Positions 15,348-22,766 of a stretch of 25,085 nucleotides of DNA are shown in pieces. The notes below the pieces were generated by a model. That model made no database searches, was not told where the DNA came from, and saw only the letters and a list, made by a program, of their open reading frames with translations. Position 1 is the first letter of the stretch. Each line of letters starts with the position of its first letter. Origin of the DNA: Porphyromonas sp. (GTDB lineage Bacteria; Bacteroidota; Bacteroidia; Bacteroidales; Porphyromonadaceae); NCBI GenBank assembly GCA_029983505.1, contig JASBZK010000028.1, forward strand, positions 1 to 25,085, in the 5' to 3' direction. Position numbers and translations under genes: made by a program.

Positions 15348-15429
15348 AGTTGTAATCCTTGTTAGGGGTACTTATAAAGTTTTTCTTGGTGAACGAAATA
15401 TGAAAAAGAAGGCGTCGCCTTTCTTTCTC

Positions 15430-15461
15430 CAAAGTTAATGATAAAACAGCCCCCCACCAAA
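15430..15461 (-). promoter_or_regulatory. Bacteroidetes promoter for frr-rsgA
   Basis: On the minus strand TTTG (15461-15458), a 20-nt spacer and TAACTTTG (15437-15430) match the TTTG/TAnnTTTG consensus exactly. Transcription would start near 15424, about 75 nt before frr. The early leader can form a short hairpin (AAGGC/GCCTT) followed by five T, which could be a weak attenuator. Confidence 0.75.
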
Positions 15462-15935
15462 CTCTGCCATCCCATTCTCTACTAAATGCGTATATCGAAG
15501 CACCTGAAAAATATACTCGTTCTCTAAGTATATATGTAAATATATCTCATAAATCTATCTATGTAGATAAATTATATATCGACAATACGGGAAGCTATGT
15601 AGATTTATCGTTAAAATTCCCACATCGAAAAACCAGGCGTCGTTTTCGAAAAATCTTGACGTGGATCCTTCATTTTATTCTTTATAAATACCTTTATTCC
15701 AGATATATATATAGATATTAGAGATTAAATCTAATCAAAGATTGCGCGGATGAGGGTTTGATAGGTCCATTTCTCTCGAATATACATCGAAAAGAGAGGA
15801 CTATACTTATTTATATTTATTATTATCAAGTAATTAGGAAAATACCCTATAATTTCTATTCGGATATACAGGTGGTTTTGTCTCCAGGCATCCGGGCTCC
15901 AGGTAAAGGTTCATCGTTATTTTCTTGAAATCGTG

Positions 15936-15999
15936 GTATATTTACACTCGGAAGTATATCCGTATATATTTAACTGCATAGATATATCTGTAAATATAT
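15936..15999. promoter_or_regulatory. Candidate operator: inverted pair of TGTAAATATA words
   Basis: GTATATTTACA (15936-15946) and TGTAAATATAT (15989-15999) are near-perfect reverse complements facing each other just upstream of the HTH gene. A third TGTAAATATAT lies at 15535-15545. The downstream copy overlaps the candidate -7 box TATATTTG. Such an arrangement would suit autoregulation by the HTH protein, but AT-rich words recur by chance in this region. Confidence 0.4.
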
Positions 16000-16002
16000 T
16001 TG
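15995..16002 (+). promoter_or_regulatory. Candidate -7 box giving a leaderless HTH mRNA
   Basis: TATATTTG matches TAnnTTTG. Its last base is 6 nt before the ATG at 16009, so transcription would begin at or next to the start codon. No TTG or TTTG lies at the usual distance upstream; the closest is a TTTA 22 nt away. The box overlaps the TTG at 16000, which argues against that codon as the start. Confidence 0.4.
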
Positions 16003-16008
16003 ATTTCT

Positions 16009-16470
16009 ATGGAAATTAGGGACAGAATCAAGGTTATTTTGGAGAGAGAACAGCTCTCTCAGGTGGAGTTTTCCGAGCGGACGGCGATAAAGCCGGCTAC
16101 TCTGAATCATGTGCTGACCGGTCGCAATAATGCGTCCCGGGAAGTGATCGAAAAGATTCTCGAGTCATTTCCTTGGTACAATGAGGATTGGCTGGTTTTG
16201 GGACAAGGAGCGATGCTGACGGATGCAGCCAAAGAGAAGATTCAGTCAGAGCATAGTCGGTCGCTATTCCCGGATTTTCAATCCCCTGTGTCGTCCGTTG
16301 CCGCTCCGCGTACCCCTTCCGTCCCTATTTCGAGCGTCTCCGCCTTGCCTCCTACGGATCAGTCGGTCAAGGAGACGCCGCTGCGAAGCACCCGAAAAAT
16401 CGCAAAAATCATCGTCTACTACACGGATAATACCTTTGAGACCCTTCTGCCTTCCGATCAAGCAACTTGA
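16009..16470 (+). CDS. Small XRE-type helix-turn-helix regulator
   Basis: A 153-residue protein. Residues 1-65 form a Cro/C1-type HTH: MEIRDRIKVILEREQLSQVE, then a recognition helix region AIKPATLNHVLTGRNNASRE. A Ser/Pro-rich linker follows (about 85-125). The C-terminal segment KIAKIIVYYTDNTFETLLPS resembles the short beta-like tail often seen on Bacteroidetes HTH proteins of this size. The frame extends to a TTG at 16000, but ATG at 16009 is preferred because the TTG lies inside a promoter-like box. It is a lone gene between the AT-rich stretch and a repeat element. Its target is unknown, and autoregulation is plausible from the repeated words upstream. Confidence 0.8.
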   Translation: MEIRDRIKVILEREQLSQVEFSERTAIKPATLNHVLTGRNNASREVIEKILESFPWYNEDWLVLGQGAMLTDAAKEKIQSEHSRSLFPDFQSPVSSVAAPRTPSVPISSVSALPPTDQSVKETPLRSTRKIAKIIVYYTDNTFETLLPSDQAT

Positions 16471-16520
16471 TTTTTCCCTACTCCCCGGGCTTCATTTTAC
16501 TTGCTCCTCACTCCGCCCCC

Positions 16521-16610
16521 AATCTTGGTACGTATCTCGATTCCGCGTGGTACAGACCTTCGTCTGAGCGTCATACGGACCAAAAGAATCTTTTTGGCCT
16601 GTATGAGATT
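16521..16610. repeat. 90-bp intergenic repeat element, copy B
   Basis: The element begins AATCTTGGTACGTATCTC and ends TTTGGCCTGTATGAGATT, the same length and end sequences as copy A at 8803-8892. The outermost five bases are inverted (AATCT/AGATT). Its core has GGTACAGACC (16549-16558), the reverse complement of the GGTCTGTACC at nearly the same place in copy A, and a hairpin CCAAAA-GAATC-TTTTTGG (16580-16597). It lies in the 3' region between convergent genes. Confidence 0.65.
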
Positions 16611-16681
16611 TTCTCATAAACTTTGCCACAAAATCCATGGGGAATAACCGCCTAAGGCCCTCAAGGCTTTTTGCCGGACAT

Positions 16682-16722
16682 AAAAGAGGCGCGCCCAAGC
16701 TTAGTGAGCGCGCCCTTATTTT
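16682..16722. terminator. Bidirectional terminator between convergent genes
   Basis: GGCGCGC (16688-16694) pairs with GCGCGCC (16708-16714) around a 13-nt loop. On the plus strand CTTATTTTT follows, and on the minus strand TCTTTTA follows. It can therefore end both the HTH transcript and the dpp4-lipA-lactonase transcript. Confidence 0.8.
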
Positions 16723-16741
16723 TCAATGAAGCTGATGCGGG

Positions 16742-17857
16742 TTACTTAGCCTCTTCCCATAGAACGAATACGGGACGAGGTACTGAAATAGAAGTGCCTG
16801 TAGGCGTCAGAGTACCAAAATTGGGATCCCTTTCAAAGATTGTGACAGAATTGTCGTCACGAGCAGCAACGGCTACAAAACGACCGTCCGGAGAGAGTGC
16901 AAACTGTCTCGGGTGTTTGCCTGTGGGCGTGAAGCCTACTTGCTTCAAGGTGCCATCCGCCCCGATCGAGTGTACCATAATGCCGTCCCCTCCGCTTCTA
17001 AATGAGGTATAGAGGTATCTGCCGTCCGGGCTGAGTGCGATGTGTGCCCCCGAGCTTTTGCTGCCGGTACTTACTTTTTGCACCAAAGTAAGATTTCCTC
17101 TGTCTCTTTTGAAGACAAAAATATTCGGACTGAGTTCTGCGATAAGATAGGCAAAGTCCCCGTTTTTACTGAGAAGGAGATGCCTTGGACCGGTTCCTTC
17201 GGGGAGATCGGCGCCACCGTCATCGATGGTAATGGGGGGTATGCCGTCCGAGATGTTGAAGTGAAACACTTTGTCAAGACCGAGGTCCGTCACAAAGAGA
17301 TCTTTCCCGTCGGGAGTGAAAACTGCGGCGTGGGGATGAGAGGAGCCTTTTGCCCCGAGTTCGATGCGCCAGTCTGCCTGCCCCAATGCTCCGGAAGGCT
17401 CACGGTACATCATGGTGATGGAGCCGGAGCCGTAGTTGGCCGCCACAACCTTATTCCCGGAGATCGAGACATACGTGGGCGCTTCCCCGAGTACGAGGGA
17501 GCTATTGATGTGTGTCAAGAGCCCGTTTGAGCGGTTGTAGCCAAACGCAGAGACGGCTGCATCGCTATCCGTTTCATTGGTGGCGTAGAGTATTTTCCCC
17601 GATCTATCAAGAGCCAAAAAAGTCGGAGACGGTGTCGCCATGGAGCCGGTATTCGTGGCGCTAAGGGTCCCCGGATCGATGAGATAGCTTTCTATCGTCC
17701 CATCCTTTTCTCCTCTTCCGAGTGAGGCGACGAGGAGGACTTGGGAGGTACCGGAGCCTTGACCGCCTCTACTTTGGAGACTGCCAAGGAGACCACAAGA
17801 AGAGAGGAGTATAGACGACGCGGCAAAGAGCGCGGCGTATCTTGTCTGATATTTCAT
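16742..17857 (-). CDS. Lactonase-family beta-propeller lipoprotein
   Basis: A 371-residue protein with a lipoprotein signal: a basic start, a hydrophobic stretch, and the lipobox LSSC with Cys21 as the expected lipidation site. The mature part is a repeated-blade propeller of the lactonase family (PF10282, the 6-phosphogluconolactonase Pgl fold). Recurrent blade motifs are FLALDRSGKILYATNE, HPHAAVFTPDGKDLFVTDLG, HIALSPDGRYLYTSFR and RQFALSPDGRFVAVAARD. Cytoplasmic Pgl-type members hydrolyse 6-phosphogluconolactone, but a lipid-anchored copy is outside the cytoplasm and its substrate is unknown. It is the last gene after dpp4 and lipA, starting 39 bp after the lipA stop codon. Confidence 0.87.
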   Translation of the reverse strand: MKYQTRYAALFAASSILLSSCGLLGSLQSRGGQGSGTSQVLLVASLGRGEKDGTIESYLIDPGTLSATNTGSMATPSPTFLALDRSGKILYATNETDSDAAVSAFGYNRSNGLLTHINSSLVLGEAPTYVSISGNKVVAANYGSGSITMMYREPSGALGQADWRIELGAKGSSHPHAAVFTPDGKDLFVTDLGLDKVFHFNISDGIPPITIDDGGADLPEGTGPRHLLLSKNGDFAYLIAELSPNIFVFKRDRGNLTLVQKVSTGSKSSGAHIALSPDGRYLYTSFRSGGDGIMVHSIGADGTLKQVGFTPTGKHPRQFALSPDGRFVAVAARDDNSVTIFERDPNFGTLTPTGTSISVPRPVFVLWEEAK

Positions 17858-17896
17858 ACTGTAAGCGGATGATCTGTATATGGGGTCATTGGGGGA

Positions 17897-18820
17897 TTAT
17901 TCTGCTGTCTTGTGGGAGAGTAGCTCTCGGAGATTGACGCGGTGCTTCTCTTGGGCAGTGGCAAATTGCCTGTCGGCTCTGAAAGAAGACCGTACCAAAG
18001 GGCCGCTTTCCACATGACTGAGTCCCAACTTTTCGCCAATCTCTTTGTAGCGGGCGAAAGTGTCGGGGTGGACGTACTCGGAGACCGGTATGTGGCGCTT
18101 CGTGGGACGGAGATACTGACCGATGGTGAGCGTAGAGACGCCGGCAGAGAGGCAGTCTTTCATCGTGTCGATGACTTCATCTTCGGTCTCTCCCAAGCCG
18201 ACCATAATGCCGGTTTTGGTGATGAAGCCGCTCTCACTGATGTGCCTGAGGACGGAGAGCGAGCGGTCGTAGGTAGCGCGGTGGCGGACCGAGGGCGTAA
18301 GCCTTCGGACGGTCTCAAGGTTATGCCCCACGACGTCCGGCGCGGACGAGAGAACCGTATCGATGTCTCTCTCTTTGCCGTTAAAGTCCGGTATCAGCAC
18401 CTCTATGGTGACACCCGGAGAGAGCCTTCGTGTCTCGAGGACTGCCGCTCTCCAGTGCGAGGCACCTCCGTCTTCGAGATCGTCGCGGTCGACAGAAGTA
18501 AGGACGGCGTACTTTAGCCCCATTTTCTTGATACTCTCGGCCACGTGAAGGGGCTCAAGAGGGTCGAGTGCGGGAGGATTCTGTGCACTCTCGGTGGCGC
18601 AAAAGCGACAGGCACGGGTGCAGACGTTGCCCCCGATCATAAAGGTGGCGGTCCCGGAGTTCCAGCACGTGGAGCGATTGGGACACTTGCCGCTCGCGCA
18701 TATCGTATGAAGCGCGCCCTCTTTGATTGCGTTGGACGTTTCGGTGAAGCTTCCTTCGCTCGAGAAGTCTATCTTGAGCCAATCGGGCTTTCGGAGGGCG
18801 TCGAAGTGAGTACTTGACAT
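17897..18820 (-). CDS. lipA: Lipoyl synthase
   Basis: A 307-residue radical SAM enzyme that inserts two sulfurs into octanoyl groups on lipoyl-dependent enzymes. The auxiliary cluster motif CX4CX5C is Cys41, Cys46 and Cys52 (CASGKCPNRSTC). The radical SAM motif CX3CX2C is Cys67, Cys71 and Cys74 (CTRACRFC). The C-terminal serine motif reads RSSF (277-280) where most LipA proteins have RSSY; the cluster-ligating serine is kept. It starts 11 bp after the dpp4 stop codon and should be cotranscribed with it. No lipB or other lipoate gene is nearby. Confidence 0.97.
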   Translation of the reverse strand: MSSTHFDALRKPDWLKIDFSSEGSFTETSNAIKEGALHTICASGKCPNRSTCWNSGTATFMIGGNVCTRACRFCATESAQNPPALDPLEPLHVAESIKKMGLKYAVLTSVDRDDLEDGGASHWRAAVLETRRLSPGVTIEVLIPDFNGKERDIDTVLSSAPDVVGHNLETVRRLTPSVRHRATYDRSLSVLRHISESGFITKTGIMVGLGETEDEVIDTMKDCLSAGVSTLTIGQYLRPTKRHIPVSEYVHPDTFARYKEIGEKLGLSHVESGPLVRSSFRADRQFATAQEKHRVNLRELLSHKTAE

Positions 18821-18831
18821 CTGAGATGAAA

Positions 18832-21024
18832 TCAGTCTTGGAGATTTTGCTTAAAGAACCGTACAAACTGGGCGTACACATGGGCTCTGGCCTTACCGTA
18901 ACTGATACCGTGTGCCTGGTCCGGGTACACGAGCATCGAGTAGTGCTTACCGTAATTGATGAGGGCGGGAACCAGTTTCATCGTGTTTTGGAAGTGGACA
19001 TTGTCGTCCGCGGTGCCGTGTACGATGAGAAGTTCACCTTCGAGGCCGGAGATATGGTTCATTACGGAGGAGGCGTCATAGCCGCTCTTATTTTCGCCCG
19101 GAGTGCGCATATACCGCTCGGTGTAAATCGAGTCGTACAGTCTCCAATCGGTGGGCGGTGCGACTGCGATGCCGGCTCTGAATGTGCCTTTGCCGCGAGC
19201 CATACACATCAGAGAAGTATAGCCCCCGAAGCTCCAGCCCCAGATGCCTATGCGGTCACCGTCCACGTAGGGAAGTTTTTTCAGTGCCTGTGCGGCTTCG
19301 ATTTGGTCGGTGCTCTCAAGGAGACCGAGATTCATGTAGGTGCATTTCAAGAACTCGCGTCCTCTGCCGCCTGTCCCCCGACCGTCCACGGAGACGACGA
19401 TGAACCCGTCCTGAGCCAAGACTTGCTCCCAGTCGATCCGGAAGGCATTGAGGGCTGTTTGGGAGCCCGGACCGCTGTACTGGGTCATCACGACAGGGTA
19501 TTTCTTGGTCTCGTCGAAGGAGACGGGGTAAGTGATGAGTGCGTTGAGCTTCTGACCGCTCTCAGTCTCAATTACGACAAACTCCCGTTTGGCAAGCGCT
19601 TTGACGTCCAAGACGGACTTCAATTCTCTATTGTCTTCGAGGAGAGCCACTTCTTTGCCGTCTTTGGAGTTGTGGACGGAATACCGCGGCACGTCGCTAA
19701 GGGAGGAATAGGCCTCAAGGTAATAGACCATATTCGAGCTGAAAACGGCATCGGCGGTGCCTCCGTTTGGAGAAAGGATTCTGGTTTCCCCTTTGAGGTT
19801 CGTGGCTCTGAGCTGTCTGTCCATAGGGGTTGGTGCCGCCACTTGGTAAAAGACCTCTCCATCGCCCGACACGCCGTAGACTTCGGTCACGTCGTAGTCG
19901 CCGCTTGTGAGTTGGTGCTCCCTTGCCCCGCCTTTGCCGTAAAGGTAGATCTGCGGTCGACCACTCTCGTCACTGACGTAATAAGTGCCCTTGTCCGTAA
20001 TCTTGATGCCCAAAACCCAGCTATTCGTGTCGATGTACTTGTCGTCCTTGTGCTGCATCCAGAGCTTGGAGACGTGAGAGTCGGGGTTAACTTGGTACAC
20101 ACGGAGGTGGTTTTGATTGCGGTTAAGCGTGCATACGTAGAGGGTTCCGCCGTGGTATTCCATTTTGGGGAGATAGAGTTCCTCTTTCTTCAGTACGTCC
20201 TCCAGGAGCGAGACACTGCTGCGGTTGTCCACGTTGTAGTGGACGATGGAGGTGACGGAGTTGTCTTCTCCCGCCTTCGGGTACTTGTAGTCGTATACCG
20301 ACGGATAGTTGCCTTCGCCGTAAATCGTCATCCCGAACATCCGGACCTTACTTTCATCGGTTTTCATAAAAGTGAGGTATTTGCTGTCTTCGCTCCATAT
20401 GAGCGTATTCGTGAGGTAAAGCTCCTCTTCGTAGACCCAGTCGGTCACGCCGTTCATCACTTCGTTGACTTTGCCGTCGGTGGTGACGCGCACCTCGGTG
20501 TCGTAGTCTATCTTTTTGATATAAACGTCGTTATTCAGCACGTAAGCCACCATTCGTCCGTTGGGGGAGAAAGTGGGGATGCGCACCTTGCCCGGTGTCT
20601 TATTCAGAGGGGAAACCAAGTTCCGCCTTACGTCGTAGTGGTAAGCGGTGAAAGCCTTGCTTCTTCGATAAATAGGCTCTGTTTCTCTCAGAATAACGAT
20701 CTGGAGACCGTTGTCGCTTATGAGGTAGTCCTCGAAAGTCTTGAAATCCGCTTCACGGGCTGTGGCGGTGTCGAAGAGGGTGTCCGTTACTTCTCCGGTT
20801 GCGTAGTCACACTTAAGGATTTTGGTTCGATCCGGACTCAGTATGGTGTAATGCTTGCCGTCGGGCAGAGACCTGAAACCCGCTCCTGCGCTTTTGGGCC
20901 AATACTTGTAGACTATGAGGTCTTGCAGCTCGAAAGACTTCGATTGCGAAGCAGAATCGACTCGGGAAAAACTGAATGACAGAACCGTAAATAAGCCCAA
21001 GATGAGCGTCCGTGAGTGAAACAT
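18832..21024 (-). CDS. dpp4: Dipeptidyl peptidase IV (S9 family), exported
   Basis: A 730-residue serine peptidase that removes X-Pro and X-Ala dipeptides from peptide N-termini. A signal peptide (about residues 1-25) indicates export to the periplasm or cell surface. The N-terminal beta-propeller carries the double glutamate of DWVYEEEL (Glu200 and Glu201), which binds the free amino terminus. The C-terminal alpha/beta-hydrolase domain has the triad Ser598 (GWSFGGY), Asp673 or the adjacent Asp674 (HGTADDNVH) and His705 (DQAHG). The 75- and 32-residue spacing (Ser598, Asp673, His705) equals that recalled for P. gingivalis DPP4 (593, 668, 700). GWSFGGY replaces the common GWSYGGY. In asaccharolytic Porphyromonas such enzymes feed peptide catabolism. 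Confidence 0.95.
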   Translation of the reverse strand: MFHSRTLILGLFTVLSFSFSRVDSASQSKSFELQDLIVYKYWPKSAGAGFRSLPDGKHYTILSPDRTKILKCDYATGEVTDTLFDTATAREADFKTFEDYLISDNGLQIVILRETEPIYRRSKAFTAYHYDVRRNLVSPLNKTPGKVRIPTFSPNGRMVAYVLNNDVYIKKIDYDTEVRVTTDGKVNEVMNGVTDWVYEEELYLTNTLIWSEDSKYLTFMKTDESKVRMFGMTIYGEGNYPSVYDYKYPKAGEDNSVTSIVHYNVDNRSSVSLLEDVLKKEELYLPKMEYHGGTLYVCTLNRNQNHLRVYQVNPDSHVSKLWMQHKDDKYIDTNSWVLGIKITDKGTYYVSDESGRPQIYLYGKGGAREHQLTSGDYDVTEVYGVSGDGEVFYQVAAPTPMDRQLRATNLKGETRILSPNGGTADAVFSSNMVYYLEAYSSLSDVPRYSVHNSKDGKEVALLEDNRELKSVLDVKALAKREFVVIETESGQKLNALITYPVSFDETKKYPVVMTQYSGPGSQTALNAFRIDWEQVLAQDGFIVVSVDGRGTGGRGREFLKCTYMNLGLLESTDQIEAAQALKKLPYVDGDRIGIWGWSFGGYTSLMCMARGKGTFRAGIAVAPPTDWRLYDSIYTERYMRTPGENKSGYDASSVMNHISGLEGELLIVHGTADDNVHFQNTMKLVPALINYGKHYSMLVYPDQAHGISYGKARAHVYAQFVRFFKQNLQD

Positions 21025-21094
21025 CGTTCTATTTTAACTGGGATTGCGTGAAAAAACACGCGCATTCGGGTCGTCCGCTCTCGCGTGCGTGTCT

Positions 21095-21102
21095 CAAAGA
21101 TA
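21095..21102 (-). promoter_or_regulatory. Candidate -7 box for dpp4-lipA-lactonase
   Basis: On the minus strand TATCTTTG matches TAnnTTTG and would start transcription about 65 nt before dpp4. No TTTG is found at the expected upstream distance. That spot instead holds a short inverted repeat GCCTA-TTTT-TAGGC (21113-21126), which could be an operator. Confidence 0.5.
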
Positions 21103-21244
21103 GTACTTTTCTGCCTATTTTTAGGCTTTTGCCCCCGGACTTCGGCGCAAATTCAGCTCCGATGTGCTTCACCCAACTGCTTGGATGAGATCATCACTTT
21201 TGCATTGGAGCGTAGCTCCGAATAAGTAAGAGGAAGCTGCGGGG

Positions 21245-21326
21245 GAGGTACGGACATAGAAGGAATCGTGGGTCTGTACCTTTTTGGAAAATCGCTCTGT
21301 ATCTCGAGGCGCGCTTGGTACGTACC
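21245..21326. repeat. Diverged relative of the 90-bp intergenic element, copy C
   Basis: The segment shares words with copies A and B: GGTACGGAC (21247-21255), GGTCTGTACC (21271-21280, as in A), CTGTATCTCGAGG (21297-21309, compare CCGTATCTCGAAG in A), and CTTGGTACGTACC (21314-21326, compare the left end of A and B). The order and spacing differ, and the right-end block is missing, so it is a rearranged or only loosely related copy. Confidence 0.4.
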
Positions 21327-21510
21327 CAATTTATCCACGGTAGTAGGTCTGCTTCAGAGCGAAGTGGGGGGTGAAAAAGTTCGGGAAAAGAGCGTACTTT
21401 GCTTGCTGAACCAAGCCGTGGCAAAACTGTTTCTCGAAATGAACCCCTATTCAGTCCGAAACCCGGGCGAAGTGAAGCGGCACATCAAGCACTAAATAAT
21501 CACTCGGAAG

Positions 21511-22716
21511 ATGAAAGCAAATAACGTAGAGACGACCGACCTCCGAAAAGCGGCACTCTCCCTTGTCCTAATGATGGGCATCGTCAGTCTCTTCTCGGAT
21601 ATGACGCACGAAGGCGCCAAGAGCATTTATGGCGATTTTCTCTCTCTTGCCGGCGCCTCCGCAGCCGTGATCGGCTTCGTTTCCGGCCTGGGGGAATTTA
21701 TCGGTTACGCGCTTCGCCTCGTCACGGGGTACCTTGCCGATAAGCGACGCAATTACTGGCAGATGACGTTCATCGGGTACGCCGTGAATATGCTCGCGAT
21801 TCCACTTTTGGCGCTGACGGTGCCTAATGGCTGGCTCTGGGCTTCGCTCCTCATCGTCTCCGAAAGGGTGGGGAAAGCGATCCGGCAGCCGTCCAAAGCG
21901 ACGATCGTCTCTTTTTCCTCCTCGCAAGTGGGGACGGGTAAAGCGTTTGCTCTGCAAGAATTTATGGATCAAATAGGCGCTTTCTCGGGTCCCGTGCTTC
22001 TCTTTCTCGTCATCTACTTTAAGCCCGGGAGCCAAGCGCTTTTTGATGCCTACAGACTGGGATTTCTGGCCCTCTTGATACCGGCACTTCTGACCCTCTA
22101 TTTCCTTTATAGGGCAAAAGTCAAGTTTCCGAATCCCGAGCAGTTCGAGTCCGATTCAGTCCGCGGCTCACGACTGATTTTGAAGCGCCCGTTTATCCTC
22201 TTCCTTGTCGCCATCAGTTTCCTTGCCTTCGGATTCATTGATTTCCCTATTCTTACGATGCACGTTGCCCGCTTGGGGGTTCTGCCCGCAGCCGCTTTGC
22301 CGCTCCTGTACGCGTGGGCGATGCTGGTAGACGCGTTTGCGGCACTTGCCTTTGGTTGGCTCTTTGACAAAAAAGGCTTTTCCGTGCTTCTCTTTTCGTC
22401 TCTCTTCTCCGTCGCTTTCGCCCCGTTCGCTTTTCTCTCCGAGTCCGTGACGGGCATTATGATCGGCGTGACGCTTTGGGGCATCGGTATGGGGGCTCAG
22501 GAGTCGGTACTGAAAGCCGCCGTGGCCGCCCTCGTACCCAAAGAGAACCGGTCATCGGGGTACGGTCTTTTTGAGACCTCGTTCGGACTTTTCTGGTTCT
22601 TGGGAAGCTGGCTGATGGGCGTCCTGTACGGATATTCGCTCCCCGCAATGGTTACGGTCTCCGTCGTTGCCCAAAGCATCGCCATCGTCTGCCTGCTATT
22701 TCTACGGAAGAAGTGA
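21511..22716 (+). CDS. Major facilitator superfamily permease
   Basis: A 401-residue, strongly hydrophobic membrane protein with about 11-12 predicted helices, the usual size of an MFS carrier. Between helices 2 and 3 is the typical loop GYLADKRRNYW, a variant of MFS motif A (G-x3-D-x2-R). A second MFS-like loop (GWLFDKKGF) appears in the C-terminal half, as expected from internal duplication. The substrate is not recognisable. It may be a drug or metabolite exporter, but no motif decides this. It is read in the same direction as pyrK, 50 bp away, although pyrK has its own promoter box. Confidence 0.85.
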   Translation: MKANNVETTDLRKAALSLVLMMGIVSLFSDMTHEGAKSIYGDFLSLAGASAAVIGFVSGLGEFIGYALRLVTGYLADKRRNYWQMTFIGYAVNMLAIPLLALTVPNGWLWASLLIVSERVGKAIRQPSKATIVSFSSSQVGTGKAFALQEFMDQIGAFSGPVLLFLVIYFKPGSQALFDAYRLGFLALLIPALLTLYFLYRAKVKFPNPEQFESDSVRGSRLILKRPFILFLVAISFLAFGFIDFPILTMHVARLGVLPAAALPLLYAWAMLVDAFAALAFGWLFDKKGFSVLLFSSLFSVAFAPFAFLSESVTGIMIGVTLWGIGMGAQESVLKAAVAALVPKENRSSGYGLFETSFGLFWFLGSWLMGVLYGYSLPAMVTVSVVAQSIAIVCLLFLRKK

Positions 22717-22717
22717 G

Positions 22718-22725
22718 TATCTTTG
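22718..22725 (+). promoter_or_regulatory. Candidate -7 box for pyrK-pyrD
   Basis: TATCTTTG, a perfect TAnnTTTG match, begins two bases after the MFS stop codon and would start transcription about 35 nt before pyrK. A TTTG at the expected upstream distance is absent, which lowers confidence. Confidence 0.5.
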
Positions 22726-22766
22726 CAGTCGCATAGACACAATATATATAAACTATTTTAAGCGGT

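Larger units (their letters stand above)
15440..16008. other. AT-rich gene-free stretch upstream of the HTH regulator
   Basis: About 570 bp with a visibly higher AT content than the rest of the window, dense in TATATA runs and with stop codons in every frame. It contains the inverted repeat TATCTA-TG-TAGATA (15556-15569). Two direct repeats of CTATGTAGATWWAT lie at 15559-15572 and 15595-15608, and TGTAAATATA words at both ends. I see no coding sequence, tRNA or transposase remnant. No cluster of DnaA boxes is visible, so it is not an obvious replication origin. It most likely holds regulatory DNA, or is a remnant of acquired DNA. Confidence 0.6.
21025..21510. other. Gene-free divergent region between dpp4 and the MFS gene
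   Basis: This 486-bp stretch holds the dpp4 promoter box, a GGAGC-GTA-GCTCC hairpin (21207-21219) and a repeat-like segment (21245-21326). Short open frames here show no recognisable protein. I found no perfect TAnnTTTG box facing the MFS gene, and no tRNA. Confidence 0.5.

Noticed and set aside
15402..15424. Hairpin plus T-run in the frr leader as an attenuator
   Set aside because: Only a 5-bp core stem with a 3-nt loop and a mismatch above it. It is too weak to call, so it is mentioned only within the promoter entry.
15440..16008. AT-rich stretch as a replication origin
   Set aside because: No cluster of DnaA boxes (TTATCCACA-like) and no dnaA or dnaN nearby. The only similar word, TTTATCCACG, is isolated at about 21330.
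15440..16008. AT-rich stretch as the scar of a mobile element
   Set aside because: No transposase or integrase fragments, no long terminal repeats and no duplicated tRNA end were seen. Acquisition remains possible but is unsupported.
18814..20979. A 721-residue open frame on the plus strand
   Set aside because: It is exactly antisense to dpp4, which has signal peptide, propeller and full catalytic triad. The plus-strand protein shows no domain and is rich in Val and His, typical of the mirror of a GC-rich gene.
21268..21495. A 75-residue open frame in the dpp4-MFS gap
   Set aside because: It runs through the repeat-like segment and shows no protein family features.
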